Assembly (NCBI GenBank): GCA_903843285.1
Contig: CAIMPC010000007.1
Coordinates: forward strand, 156,730 to 188,967
Source of the DNA: Candidatus Omnitrophota bacterium
Lineage (GTDB): Bacteria; Omnitrophota; Gorgyraeia; 2-01-FULL-45-10
DNA: 32,238 nt
Direction of reading: 5' to 3'
This document shows positions 19,004 to 30,254 of this stretch, in pieces. The translations under genes and the position numbers were made by a program. The notes beneath the pieces are model-generated. The model did not search any database and was not told the DNA's origin. It saw only the letters and a list, made by a program, of their open reading frames with translations. How positions within the stretch are numbered: position 1 is the stretch's first letter; each line of letters begins with the position of its first letter.

Positions 19004-19605
19004 AGACGATATTTATAGATAGGGACGGTGTTATCAATAAAGATCCGGGCGGCTGGACCAAGCACGAATATGTGACGGAGTTTAAAGACTTTCATTTTCT
19101 GCCGGGTGCGCTCGATGCGCTCAGGTTATTAAATAGAAATCGGATGCAGGTGATCATGATTTCTAATCAAGCCGGTGTCAGTAAGGGGCACTTCACAAAG
19201 AAGCGGCTCGATGAGATAACGGCTATGATGCTCGCGGAGATTAAAAAGAATCACGGTAAGGTGACGGAGGTTTGTTATTGCATCCACAGGAATGAAGACA
19301 ACTGTAACTGCCGGAAGCCGAAGCCCGGTATGCTCGAGGCGGCGATAAAGAAATATAACGTGACCCCCCGTGAAAGCCATATGATAGGCGATAGTGAGGT
19401 CGACATTTTGGCAGGCAATGCCGCCGGTTTGAGCACTATATTTGTTTTATCCGGGAAGAATGATATGGAGGAGATGAAGAAGTGGAAGATTAAGCCGGAT
19501 TATATTTTTAAGGATCTGCTCGAGGCGGTTAATTGGATACTGCTTAAGGAGAAGAGGAAATTTGAGCGGTCGATTAGAAGAGAAAAGAAAGGCAAGAAGC
19601 GATGA
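19000..19605 (+). CDS. gmhB: HAD-IIIA phosphatase, D-glycero-D-manno-heptose-1,7-bisphosphate 7-phosphatase-like
   Basis: 'TIFIDRDGVINKDPGG', 'VIMISNQAGVSKGHF', 'CNCRKPKPGMLEAA' and 'HMIGDSEVDILAGNAAG'. ATGA overlap with upstream stop; the ORF track extends to 18922. Confidence 0.82.
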   Translation: MKTIFIDRDGVINKDPGGWTKHEYVTEFKDFHFLPGALDALRLLNRNRMQVIMISNQAGVSKGHFTKKRLDEITAMMLAEIKKNHGKVTEVCYCIHRNEDNCNCRKPKPGMLEAAIKKYNVTPRESHMIGDSEVDILAGNAAGLSTIFVLSGKNDMEEMKKWKIKPDYIFKDLLEAVNWILLKEKRKFERSIRREKKGKKR

Positions 19606-20732
19606 AAAAAATATTGATAGCTTACGCGACGGCCGGCATAGGCCATAAGAAGGCGGCCCTTGCCGTGAAGGCGGCGCTCGACGAAATGGCGCTTAATGAC
19701 GTGGAGATCAAATTAATAGACGCCCTTGACTATACGAGCCCGTTCTTTAAGTGGTCTTATCTTCAATTATACCTATTCATGGTAAATAAGACGCCCACAC
19801 TCTGGGGTTTATCGTACTTTGTTACAGATAATCCGATAGCGAACCTGCTGATATCGAAGTTCAGAAGGCTCAATAATTGGATCAATTCTAAGAAGCTTAT
19901 CGAACTGATCGAGTCGTGGAAGCCGGACGTGATCATATCGACGCATTTCTTCGCCAGCGAAGTGGTCGGCGATATGAAGAAGCGGGACAATCTCGGCTCC
20001 AAACTGATTACGGTGGTCACTGATTACAGATCCCACTCATGGTGGATCGCGGATAAGACGGATGTGTATGTAGTCGCGAGCGAAGATACGAAGGCCGACC
20101 TTATAAGATGGAATGTGGAGGAGTCGAGAATAAAGGTTCTCGGCATACCGGTGGAGCCTGTATTTTCGAAGCCGGTGGACGGCAAAGCGATCCTGGATAA
20201 AGCGGGGCTATTGGATGACCGCCTGACGATTCTCGTGATAGGCGGAGGATTCGGTGTCGGGCCGATCGAGGCGATAGTGAAGACGATAGACAGTATATCG
20301 CGGCCTTTGCAGATAATCGCGATTTGCGGTCATAACGAGGAGCTCGTTAAGAAGCTCGAGGAGCTTAAAGCAGGATTTAAAGATAAGATGATAGTGATGG
20401 GATTTGTTAATAATGTGTACGAATATATGGAGATCGCAGATCTCCTGATATCGAAGTCTGGTGGTATAACTGTAAGCGAGAGCCTTGCGAAGGAACTGCC
20501 AATGGTGGTTATAGCCCCGATCATCGGCCAGGAGACGCGTAATTGCTCGTTCATCGTTAAGCATGGCACTGCGATTAAAGTGGACAGGATAGACGGATTG
20601 AAAGAGGCGCTGGAGAAATTAACCGCCCATCCCGAGAGATTAGTCGAGATGAGAGCCCGGATACAGAAGATAAAGAAGCCGTCGGCCTGTTACGATGTGG
20701 CTAAACTGGCGATTGAGATGAGCGTAAAATAA
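19602..20732 (+). CDS. MGDG-synthase/diacylglycerol glucosyltransferase-like GT28 family protein
   Basis: '[23 protein letters not shown]' (MGDG_synth-type N-terminus), '[16 protein letters not shown]' and '[33 protein letters not shown]'. Confidence 0.9.
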   Translation: MKKILIAYATAGIGHKKAALAVKAALDEMALNDVEIKLIDALDYTSPFFKWSYLQLYLFMVNKTPTLWGLSYFVTDNPIANLLISKFRRLNNWINSKKLIELIESWKPDVIISTHFFASEVVGDMKKRDNLGSKLITVVTDYRSHSWWIADKTDVYVVASEDTKADLIRWNVEESRIKVLGIPVEPVFSKPVDGKAILDKAGLLDDRLTILVIGGGFGVGPIEAIVKTIDSISRPLQIIAICGHNEELVKKLEELKAGFKDKMIVMGFVNNVYEYMEIADLLISKSGGITVSESLAKELPMVVIAPIIGQETRNCSFIVKHGTAIKVDRIDGLKEALEKLTAHPERLVEMRARIQKIKKPSACYDVAKLAIEMSVK

Positions 20733-21392
20733 ATGAATAACGAACTGATGGAAATAATAAGGACGGTTAAGTCGTATATCGAGCTCGAAAGAGAATCCGG
20801 CATGGAGGAGTCAATATCCTCCAAGCCTGCCGTAGCGCCATCTAACGCAGAGAAAGAATTAGAGGCGCTAAAGAAAAATATCATGTCTTGTAAACGTTGC
20901 TCGTTGTCTAAGACCAGGACCAATGTGGTCTTCGGCGCAGGGAGCCCTGAGGCACGCCTGATGTTTATAGGAGAGGCTCCCGGATCCGAGGAAGACCTGC
21001 AGGGGCTTCCGTTTGTGGGACGGGCCGGACAGCTTTTGACAAAGATAATAGAGGCGATGGGCTTAAAGCGGGAGGATGTGTATATTGCCAATATATTGAA
21101 GTGCCGGCCACCGGATAACCGCCCGCCTTCACCCGAAGAGATAGAGGCATGTCGTGATATGGTCCGTCGGCAGATAAATATTATTAAACCCAGGATCATA
21201 TGCACGCTCGGAAAATTCGCGAGCCAGACCATGCTTAATACGGAGACCACGATAAGCCAGCTGCGCGGGAATTTTTTTGAATATAAAGGTATAAAAGTGA
21301 TGCCGACGTTCCATCCGGCATATCTGCTAAGAAACCCTGATGATAAAAAATTGGTGTGGCAGGACATGAAGAAGATCAGGAAATTATTATAA
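20733..21392 (+). CDS. Type-4 uracil-DNA glycosylase (Fe-S)
   Basis: '[50 protein letters not shown]', '[13 protein letters not shown]' and 'HPAYLLRNP'. Confidence 0.95.
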   Translation: MNNELMEIIRTVKSYIELERESGMEESISSKPAVAPSNAEKELEALKKNIMSCKRCSLSKTRTNVVFGAGSPEARLMFIGEAPGSEEDLQGLPFVGRAGQLLTKIIEAMGLKREDVYIANILKCRPPDNRPPSPEEIEACRDMVRRQINIIKPRIICTLGKFASQTMLNTETTISQLRGNFFEYKGIKVMPTFHPAYLLRNPDDKKLVWQDMKKIRKLL

Positions 21393-21396
21393 TAAG

Positions 21397-23397
21397 ATGA
21401 CAAAATTTGCCGAAATCGCCGTGGCCCTTCCGATCGACAAGCTCTTCCAGTATAAGATACCGGAAGAGCTTTATAATGATGTAAAGATCGGCGTGAGGGT
21501 CTTTGTGCCGTTCGGGCCGAGGACTATCGTAGGTTACGTCGTCGGTTTGAATGACTCGGCCGAGGTGGCCAATATTAAAGAGATAAAGAATGTTATCGAT
21601 AAACAGCCTGTCGTTAATGATGAGATGCTGAGTCTGGCCAAGTGGATCAGCGAGAATTATTTCTGTTCATGGGGAGAGGCGATCGGAGCGACGATACCCG
21701 GCGGGATTAAAAAGGGCAAGGAGAGCATTGGCTCCAGGATTAAGATTCCGGAGGTAAGGCCTGAAGATCTCATTATGACGGATCCTCACGTTCTCATGGA
21801 GGAGCAGAAGTGGGCGCTGGACGAGATCGTTAGGTCTATCGATAAAAATGAATTCCGCACATATCTGCTTCACGGTATTACCGCCAGCGGCAAGACGGAG
21901 GTTTATCTCCAGGCCATCGATATAGTATTGCAGAAAGGCAAGCAGGCGATCATGCTGGTCCCGGAGATCGCGCTGACACCGCAGACGATCGAGCGTTTCG
22001 TATCGAGATTCGGCCACAGGGTCGCGGTAATACATTCGCATCTTACTCCCGCAAAGAGATTCCTGGAATGGAAGAAGATTAAAGACGGCAAGGCCGATAT
22101 AGTGGTCGGCGCGCGATCGGCAATATTCAGTCCCATGTCGAAGCTCGGGCTTATCATAATCGACGAGGAGCATGAGACGACATATAAGCAGGATGACGTG
22201 CCGCGTTATAATGCGCGCGACGTCGCCGAGGAGAGGGCAAGGATGAATAAATGCCCTCTTATATTAGGAAGCGCGACGCCGTCGCTGGAGTCATATTATA
22301 AGGCTAAACACGGCGATTATAAGCTGATACGCATTACTAAGCGTATCGAGGACAGGCTTCTTCCTAAAATGAAGATAGTCGATATGAGGATGGATCTGGC
22401 GACGAGAAAGAAGATAACAATATTTTCTAAAGTCTTACTCGATGCCATGGAGAAAGCGCTTAATGCAGGTAAGCAGGTGATAATATTTTTAAACCGGCGC
22501 GGCTTTTCGACATTCATAAACTGTAAGAAGTGCGGGCTCGTAATAAAATGTAAGCGGTGTGATGTTACAATGGTTTATCATTATGAGGAGAAGAGGCTGG
22601 TATGCCATTATTGCAACTATCATCAGGCGCCTCCGGATATATGCCCGAAGTGCAAATCCGGTTACATAAAATATTTCGGTCTTGGCACTGAGAAGGTCGA
22701 GTCTGAGCTTAGCCGTATGTTCCCGAACATTAAGATCGCGAGGATGGATTCGGATACAACTGTTAAAAAAGGGTCTCATGATAGGATACTGGAAAAGTTT
22801 CGCTCAGGCGCTGTGAATGTGCTTGTCGGCACTCAGATGATTGCCAAGGGGCTCGACTTTCCGCAGGTCACGCTGGTCGGCGTAGTGTCTGCGGACGTTA
22901 CACTGAATATCCCGGATTTCCGGTCGAGCGAGAGGACGTTCAATTTGCTGACTCAGGTCGGAGGCAGGGCGGGGCGTGGCGAGGATGGGGGCGAGGTTAT
23001 AGTGCAAACTTACGCGCCCGACCATTACTCGATACTGGCCGCGGCAAAACATGATTATGATAAGTTTTACAACGAGGAGATAATCTCCCGCAAAGAGCTC
23101 TTATTCCCGCCATTCACTAATCTCGTCAAAGTCGTAGTGAGGGCAAGGAATGACGATCTTACGCGTCAGGCGGCCCAAGCCCTGGCTGAGGCGCTTAGGG
23201 CAAAAGACAGAGATGCAATGATCGCAGGTCCGGCACCGGCGCCGATGGCAAGGGTGCGCGGCTACTACAGATACAATATTCTGCTTAAGGGCAGGGATAA
23301 GAAGGCGATGTGCGCGCTATTGAAAAAAGTCTTATCCGTTCATCGTAAACCGCACGGCGTCCTGGTCGCAGTGGACGTCGATCCGATAAGTATGTGA
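21397..23397 (+). CDS. priA: Primosomal replication restart helicase PriA
   Basis: '[18 protein letters not shown]', '[24 protein letters not shown]', paired CxxC zinc motifs and '[24 protein letters not shown]'. Confidence 0.96.
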   Translation: MTKFAEIAVALPIDKLFQYKIPEELYNDVKIGVRVFVPFGPRTIVGYVVGLNDSAEVANIKEIKNVIDKQPVVNDEMLSLAKWISENYFCSWGEAIGATIPGGIKKGKESIGSRIKIPEVRPEDLIMTDPHVLMEEQKWALDEIVRSIDKNEFRTYLLHGITASGKTEVYLQAIDIVLQKGKQAIMLVPEIALTPQTIERFVSRFGHRVAVIHSHLTPAKRFLEWKKIKDGKADIVVGARSAIFSPMSKLGLIIIDEEHETTYKQDDVPRYNARDVAEERARMNKCPLILGSATPSLESYYKAKHGDYKLIRITKRIEDRLLPKMKIVDMRMDLATRKKITIFSKVLLDAMEKALNAGKQVIIFLNRRGFSTFINCKKCGLVIKCKRCDVTMVYHYEEKRLVCHYCNYHQAPPDICPKCKSGYIKYFGLGTEKVESELSRMFPNIKIARMDSDTTVKKGSHDRILEKFRSGAVNVLVGTQMIAKGLDFPQVTLVGVVSADVTLNIPDFRSSERTFNLLTQVGGRAGRGEDGGEVIVQTYAPDHYSILAAAKHDYDKFYNEEIISRKELLFPPFTNLVKVVVRARNDDLTRQAAQALAEALRAKDRDAMIAGPAPAPMARVRGYYRYNILLKGRDKKAMCALLKKVLSVHRKPHGVLVAVDVDPISM

Positions 23398-23443
23398 GCT
23401 AAAAATCTCGTAGTGGAATAAAATTAGGGTTCGAGGAGAAGAT

Positions 23444-24382
23444 ATGAATATTGTATTTTTCGGCACGGCAGAGTTTGCCATACCTGCGTTCAGAGAGTTA
23501 TTAGCGTCCGGGCACAAGGTATTGGCGCTCGTGACACAGCCTGACAGGAAGCGGGGACGCAACCTGAAGCTTTCGCCTACTCCGACTAAGGTCGTGGCCG
23601 AGGCTCACGGCATTCCAGTCTACCAACCTGCGGATGCATCGAGTGAGGAATCTATCGAATATCTGAAGAGCCTTAACGCCGACTTATTTGTCGTTATTGC
23701 GTTCGGACAGATATTGAAAAAGGAAGCGCTTGTTATCCCGAAGCTATTTGCAATAAATCTGCACGCTTCCCTGCTTCCGAGATATCGCGGCGCTGCTCCG
23801 ACCAACTGGGCGATAATCAACGGTGATAAGACAAGCGGCGTTACCATTATCAGGATGAACGAACGCATGGACGAGGGCGATATTATTTTGAAGCGCGAAG
23901 TCCCGATAGACGCCGAAGATACGAATATTACATTAAACGAGACGCTCTCGGCACTCGGCGCGAAAACATTAATGGAGGCAATAGCTCTGATTGAGCAAGG
24001 TAAGACGGTTTTTGAGAAGCAGGATTCTACGCTCGTAACGCCGGCTCCGAAGCTGAAAAAGGAAGACGGTCTTATCGACTGGACCAAGCCTGCCGTCGTA
24101 ATCCATGGCAGAGTCAGGGGGCTATTGCCGTGGCCCGGAGCATATACAAACGGTCTCGGCAAGACATTGAAGATATTGAATACGGAATTGATTTCACATC
24201 CTGCCGTAACCCGCGCAGAAGCGGGCGAAATAATGGATATAATTAAAGGTAAGGGGATGGTAGTAAATACAGGCTCCGGCGCTATCGTGATTCGATACCT
24301 TCAGCTTGAAGGCGGAAAAGCCCTCGACGCCGATTCTTTCCTTCGTGGCCATAAATTTGTTGTCGGCGACGTCTTCAAATAG
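23444..24382 (+). CDS. fmt: Methionyl-tRNA formyltransferase
   Basis: 'MNIVFFGTAEFAIPAFREL', 'VTQPDRKRGRN', 'AINLHASLLPRYRGAAPTNWAIINGDKTSGVTI' and 'LPWPGAYT'. Confidence 0.96.
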   Translation: MNIVFFGTAEFAIPAFRELLASGHKVLALVTQPDRKRGRNLKLSPTPTKVVAEAHGIPVYQPADASSEESIEYLKSLNADLFVVIAFGQILKKEALVIPKLFAINLHASLLPRYRGAAPTNWAIINGDKTSGVTIIRMNERMDEGDIILKREVPIDAEDTNITLNETLSALGAKTLMEAIALIEQGKTVFEKQDSTLVTPAPKLKKEDGLIDWTKPAVVIHGRVRGLLPWPGAYTNGLGKTLKILNTELISHPAVTRAEAGEIMDIIKGKGMVVNTGSGAIVIRYLQLEGGKALDADSFLRGHKFVVGDVFK

Positions 24383-24391
24383 ACTATGTCC

Positions 24392-24419
24392 TTGCATAAA
24401 ACACGCACTGTGATATAAT
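24392..24419 (+). promoter_or_regulatory. Predicted sigma70-like promoter, TTGCAT-N16-TATAAT with extended -10 (TGATATAAT)
   Basis: Consensus -10 TATAAT at 24414-24419, preceded by TGn, 10 nt before the ATG at 24430. Confidence 0.7.
24399..24415. promoter_or_regulatory. Operator-like motif AAACACGCACTGTGATA
   Basis: Matches CAACACGCAATGTGATA (31386-31402) at 15 of 17 positions. CAC-N5-GTG core shared with the palindrome at 31422-31438. Confidence 0.5.
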
Positions 24420-24429
24420 TCATCCAATC

Positions 24430-25740
24430 ATGCCGAAAAAGATAGCATTAGCAGAACTGATCCAGCAGGATTTCCGCAATCTTAAGACCTCGGAACGTCT
24501 CTACACGATCCCCCGAATAGAAGACCTCATCTTCATGCAGTCCATAGAAGGGCGCGCCCATAACGGCGCAGGTGCGTTCAACAAACGTTTCTATGTAAAT
24601 ACTACAGTTGATGATGTCGTAAGCGCCCTCGGAAGATCGCCAAAAGTAATAAAGGCTAAACGCCAGGAGCTTATCGACGAAATATTCGAATTTGTCCAAA
24701 GCGCGATCGAAGATGATCCTCGCGAACGGCTTGTGACTAAGAGTGGACGTCCAATTCTGGGAATTCCACAATTCAAAGACAGGACCGTAAATTATCACGA
24801 TATTCTTAAAGGCCTGTATCTCGGAGGGCTTAGAGATAATCCCGAAATAAGGAAGAAGACTCAGGAACTATATGGCATAAAGATCGGTTACGGAAAATGC
24901 TATCTCATAAATACAAAGATCATGGGAGATATGGGGCTTGACGGCGAAATACTCGCACATCAGGAACATGAAGACCGGCTTAATTACTATAAGTCTTCCG
25001 GCCTTATAGTGGACCCGATGAATATGAAACGTAGCGCCTCCAAGCGCGTTAAATATATGTACATCCGGCATCATGTAGGGCCCGGTCAATCCGATGATGC
25101 GGCCATGGTGGCCAGTGGGATTCTGTATAACGTGGATGTTGCCCTGGGGGTATTTCTGGCGGATGCCGTTGATACCCTCGAGAAGTATGTGACGAATTTC
25201 AGGGACCAGGATAAAGAGATCGCATTTTTTATAAAAGATAATTATCCCTTTCTCGATCTGGATGAGAAAGACGTATACGAGCTTGCCTATCTGGCGGCGA
25301 TACCCGAGAATAAGTCCGACACCATACCCGATAGCTCGCTCAGGTACCTTCTGGCGATAGATTCGGAGACCGGCCAATCCAGCTTCGAGACACACTTGAA
25401 TTTCATCGAAGGAAAACCGTTCATGCCGATGGCTATAAGTTATAAGAGGATAATGGTCACGGTGTTATATGATTTTGTCAGAGATAAATTAAGCACAATA
25501 AATAAGGAAGTGGTATTTAAGATCCCCGAAGCGCTTTTACACGAACTCGATTCGTCCGTTACAAAGGTTATGCAGAGGAAGTTCATAACGGTAGGGCCGC
25601 ATACTTCGCTCAAGTCCGCGCTAAGCAAAGTGGAAGCGAGGAAGGGGGAGTTAATTATAGTAAAGGATGAATTTGGAAATATCCTGGGCGTTATTAATCC
25701 GGCCGACTTCCTCATATTCTTAAGAACCAAGAGCGCATAA
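24430..25740 (+). CDS. Uncharacterised protein with C-terminal CBS-like domain
   Basis: C-terminal 'VTKVMQRKFITVGPHTSLKSALSKVEARKGELIIVKDEFGNILGVINPADFLIFL' reads as a CBS motif. N-terminal ~370 aa not recognised. Confidence 0.85.
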   Translation: MPKKIALAELIQQDFRNLKTSERLYTIPRIEDLIFMQSIEGRAHNGAGAFNKRFYVNTTVDDVVSALGRSPKVIKAKRQELIDEIFEFVQSAIEDDPRERLVTKSGRPILGIPQFKDRTVNYHDILKGLYLGGLRDNPEIRKKTQELYGIKIGYGKCYLINTKIMGDMGLDGEILAHQEHEDRLNYYKSSGLIVDPMNMKRSASKRVKYMYIRHHVGPGQSDDAAMVASGILYNVDVALGVFLADAVDTLEKYVTNFRDQDKEIAFFIKDNYPFLDLDEKDVYELAYLAAIPENKSDTIPDSSLRYLLAIDSETGQSSFETHLNFIEGKPFMPMAISYKRIMVTVLYDFVRDKLSTINKEVVFKIPEALLHELDSSVTKVMQRKFITVGPHTSLKSALSKVEARKGELIIVKDEFGNILGVINPADFLIFLRTKSA

Positions 25741-25744
25741 ATAA

Positions 25745-26890
<1,146 letters not shown>

Positions 26891-26919
26891 TTAGTTTATA
26901 GTTTATGGTTGATGGTCTG

Positions 26920-26952
26920 GGGGCATATCCCAAAAGGATGTGCCCCTTTTTT
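26920..26952 (+). terminator. Rho-independent terminator after gap
   Basis: GGGGCATATCC-caaaa-GGATGTGCCCC stem (one G-U) followed by a T run. Confidence 0.9.
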
Positions 26953-27007
26953 AGATAACTGTTATCCTAACCTGGTTAGATTTGTCAGGTTAGAAAGGGA
27001 GAAGAGG

Positions 27008-30000
27008 ATGACGTCGGCAAGCGCTGGACTTGGCATAATTGCCCGCAGCAGATCACTGCGGTTTATAATAAATGGGATCACATTTTGGTCTTTCTTATTT
27101 AGCATAATCACTACGGATTATATATTGGCCGCTACAACTTCCGCGGAACCTTCTAATGCAACTTCCGGCGTCTCAGGCGTTTCTATTGAGCCTAAAAATC
27201 TATCTGTGCCGCTGGGTTCCGGAGAGATAAAAAATACCTTCATAGGATCAAGCGGCAGGACCATTATTCACATCCAGGATGCGCACTGTAACTATGCGGC
27301 TCAGAAATCTATCGAAGCCATCATAAAGCATCTGGCAAATACCTATGATATTAAGTTAGTCGCTCTCGAGGGCGGTAAGGGTAATTATGACTTATCCATA
27401 TTCACTAAGATTAAAGATCCCATAATACGCCGGAAGGTTAGCGATTACTTTGTTAAAGAAGGACGTATTAACGGATCGGAATTCTTCGCCATCAATAATC
27501 CCGATAAGGTCAAACTCTTCGGAATCGAGGACGAGGAATTGTATAAAGAGAACCTCGATGCCTATCGTAACTCTCTGTTAAACAAAGAGGAAGCCGGTAA
27601 ATATTTAAATACTCTTTCCACAGCTATTGCGAACCTGAAAATTAAGATATATTCACCCGAACTTAAAGCCCTCGATGAGAAAGTGCGAGCTTATCATGAT
27701 AATAAGATAGATTTTAAAAAATACATCAAAGACCTCGACGATATGGCAGAAGCCGCCAAGATAGATTTCAATAACTATAAAAATATGCTTAGCCTTATAG
27801 CTATCCTCCGGGATGAGAAGGCCATAAATTTTACAGAAGCGGATCGTGAACGCAATAAACTTATAGATATTATAAGCCGGAATATATCTAAGGCAAATTT
27901 AGAGGAACTCATCGGTAAGTCGGCGCGGTTTAAGATGGGAGGAATTACGAGCGAAGAGTTCTATTCATATCTATTTAAGAAGGCCAGATTCAGCGGCGTG
28001 GACTTCGGAACTTTTCCCAATCTTGTGAAATACTCCGAATATGTTAACAGATATGAGGCCGTAGATAAGGCGGCAATATTTATAGAAATTAAAGGCCTTG
28101 AGCGTGCTCTTATAAATAAGTCGGCCAAGACCGAAGATCAGAAGGCGATCTGCTCGGTCGATAATGATTTAACGATAATCAAAGGCATGTTCAATATATC
28201 TTTAATGAAGGAAGAGTTTGACTACTATATAGCCAACAGAGACTCTTTTCGCATGAAGAGATTTATAGATTTTGTAAATACAAAAGCCCCGTTATATGGA
28301 TTCAGCTTTAAACTGAATAGCGGTATAGAGAAGATGGACATATATATAGAGGATATGGAGAAGTTCTATAATTGTTCTCTGAAGAGAGATAGCGCTTTCA
28401 TAAAGAATATCGAGAAGAAGTTCAAAAATGAAAATGTGGATGTTATGATCCTGGTCACGGGAGGCTTCCACGCGGATAATCTGTCGAGGCAGTTTAAAGA
28501 AAAAGGATACTCCTACATAGAAGTGATACCGAAGTTTGATAAGACCGATGTGCCCAATCCTTATTTCAGGTTACTCTCGGGCACCAGATCTGCTACAGAC
28601 TCTATACTATCGGATGCAATTAATAATAAACCCGGTATCTCAAACATCGCAGTGGAGACTTTATTTTCTCAGATGGGCGTAAGTCAGGAAGATGCCGGTA
28701 TGGTAGAGCTAAAATTACAGCTTCTGACGAAATTGTATTCAAACCCCGATAGCGACTTCGTCGTCAGGACAGACTGGGGAAGTGTAGTATTCTCAGCTAA
28801 GAAAAGGGGCGCAGGTGTTCCCGGTATCGATGTTGAAGTAAATGGAATTAAATTATCGGCAAGCTTTCTTACTGAAGCTTCGAACAAAACTCCCGACTTT
28901 TCTATGACCAACCGTGCGACAACGGAGTCGACTTTAACTACACCTGCATCCGGACTACCGTCTACGACGGCTCCAAAAATATTAATATCAAATGGACAGT
29001 CAAGGCTGGAATTTAGTAATGGCGATAAGAGAGGATTTACTCTTATAGATTTCCATGCCACGGACTCAGGCGCAAGAAAAGTCACGTATAGAGTTTTCTA
29101 CAGCGAGCTTGATGAAGCGGGCTATGGCACAATATTACCCGTTGGAAATTTGTATTTGACCCTTAATGAAAACAATACTCTTGCTCGATGGGAATTGAAG
29201 TATGAAGATAAATTTGAAAAGTTTGAGGATTGGAAGTATCGGAATGGAAGCCGATATGATTCAGTAGAGAATATAGAACGAAAAGATATCAGTCTCAGAG
29301 AGTATCTTAATAGTATGACGGACAGGCCGTGGATCATCACAGCGCGGTCTATAGCACGCAGTGTTACGCCAAGGGTAACTACAAATGCTTTGGGCCAGAT
29401 AGTAGTAGAAGTGCCAAACCTTAAACCTGTAAGTAAGGGGGATGATAATGACTGGCTTGGGTGGATGGGTATCATGGCAGATGCCGACAGAGAGATTTTG
29501 AATAAGATGGCTAAGCAGGATAGGCCGGGCATGGTCAATATACCGATCAGCGAAAAGATGGCTGACGCAGTGTTTGCGCAATATCATCGATATGCTATGG
29601 AAGTAAAAGAAGAGGCCAGTAGGGCGATATTACAAAGGTTCAGAATAGGAGATATAACTCTTAATCTATACAGAGACGATGAAAAGGGCCGCGACGAATT
29701 AAATAAGAGAATAGATGAATTTGGTCAGGAGAGTAAACGGGTTATCACCTTTGCGTATAAAGATGAAACAGGAAAGCGCAATGCCGGCTTAGAGGGTAAA
29801 TCATATACCGTATACATGACCGGAGAAGAAGGGTGCACATTAACACCCATAGGAACGTGCAGTATCACAGCCCTGGCTATATTAAACTACTACGACCTGA
29901 AGGATAGGCCGGGAGCCGATATGGGCGAAGCCATAACTCTTATAGCTAAGGGTATAGCGGCGCTATCAGGAACCTATAATTTTGAAGAGATAGCCAAAAA

Positions 30001-30124
30001 GATCGTGGATAATGCACAGGAGCTTCTGGCGTCAGGCTTGTTATTGATCAGAATTCGTCCTGTGAATACTCAGGAAATATCGGAGTTCCACGAGCGCGAG
30101 GCGGCAGTTCTTCGATCCCTGTAA
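27008..30124 (+). CDS. Large (~1038 aa) putatively secreted protein of unknown function; N-terminal half possibly ChaN/TIKI/EreA-like
   Basis: Start re-called to ATG 27008 after gggagaagagg, because the ORF-track start at 26909 lies inside the gap terminator. Hydrophobic signal-like 'FIINGITFWSFLFSIITTDYILAATTS'; 'IIHIQDAHCNYAAQKSIEAI...LVALEGG...VMILVTGGFHADNL'. Confidence 0.88.
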   Translation: MTSASAGLGIIARSRSLRFIINGITFWSFLFSIITTDYILAATTSAEPSNATSGVSGVSIEPKNLSVPLGSGEIKNTFIGSSGRTIIHIQDAHCNYAAQKSIEAIIKHLANTYDIKLVALEGGKGNYDLSIFTKIKDPIIRRKVSDYFVKEGRINGSEFFAINNPDKVKLFGIEDEELYKENLDAYRNSLLNKEEAGKYLNTLSTAIANLKIKIYSPELKALDEKVRAYHDNKIDFKKYIKDLDDMAEAAKIDFNNYKNMLSLIAILRDEKAINFTEADRERNKLIDIISRNISKANLEELIGKSARFKMGGITSEEFYSYLFKKARFSGVDFGTFPNLVKYSEYVNRYEAVDKAAIFIEIKGLERALINKSAKTEDQKAICSVDNDLTIIKGMFNISLMKEEFDYYIANRDSFRMKRFIDFVNTKAPLYGFSFKLNSGIEKMDIYIEDMEKFYNCSLKRDSAFIKNIEKKFKNENVDVMILVTGGFHADNLSRQFKEKGYSYIEVIPKFDKTDVPNPYFRLLSGTRSATDSILSDAINNKPGISNIAVETLFSQMGVSQEDAGMVELKLQLLTKLYSNPDSDFVVRTDWGSVVFSAKKRGAGVPGIDVEVNGIKLSASFLTEASNKTPDFSMTNRATTESTLTTPASGLPSTTAPKILISNGQSRLEFSNGDKRGFTLIDFHATDSGARKVTYRVFYSELDEAGYGTILPVGNLYLTLNENNTLARWELKYEDKFEKFEDWKYRNGSRYDSVENIERKDISLREYLNSMTDRPWIITARSIARSVTPRVTTNALGQIVVEVPNLKPVSKGDDNDWLGWMGIMADADREILNKMAKQDRPGMVNIPISEKMADAVFAQYHRYAMEVKEEASRAILQRFRIGDITLNLYRDDEKGRDELNKRIDEFGQESKRVITFAYKDETGKRNAGLEGKSYTVYMTGEEGCTLTPIGTCSITALAILNYYDLKDRPGADMGEAITLIAKGIAALSGTYNFEEIAKKIVDNAQELLASGLLLIRIRPVNTQEISEFHEREAAVLRSL

Positions 30125-30139
30125 TCAGTTACGTAAAAT

Positions 30140-30234
30140 AAGTGCCATGCTCACAGGCGCCACCCTCCAGAGTATAAATAATTTATTATGTGAGCGTACC
30201 ATTTATTTGTAATTAGTCTTCAAGGGTGGCACTT
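30140..30234. terminator. Probable bidirectional terminator with competing stems between convergent genes
   Basis: aagtgcca (30140-30147) / tggcactt (30227-30234); gccaccct (30159-30166) / agggtggc (30223-30230); gctcaca (30149-30155) / tgtgagc (30189-30195). Confidence 0.55.
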
Positions 30235-30254
30235 TTGTCGTTAATTGGCGGGTA

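Noticed and set aside
20690-21403. 237-aa minus-strand ORF antisense to the uracil-DNA glycosylase gene
   Set aside because: Opposite strand encodes a clear type-4 UDG. The antisense ORF is low-complexity Ser/Ile-rich with no motifs or RBS, so it is a codon-bias shadow ORF.
21397-24382. priA directly followed by fmt without the commonly intervening def gene
   Set aside because: Local gene order varies widely among bacteria, and def may be elsewhere in the genome; not evidence of anything new.
26909-27007. N-terminal 33 residues of the ORF-track call at 26909
   Set aside because: This start lies upstream of and reads through the gap terminator; ATG 27008 has a good RBS followed by a signal-like sequence.
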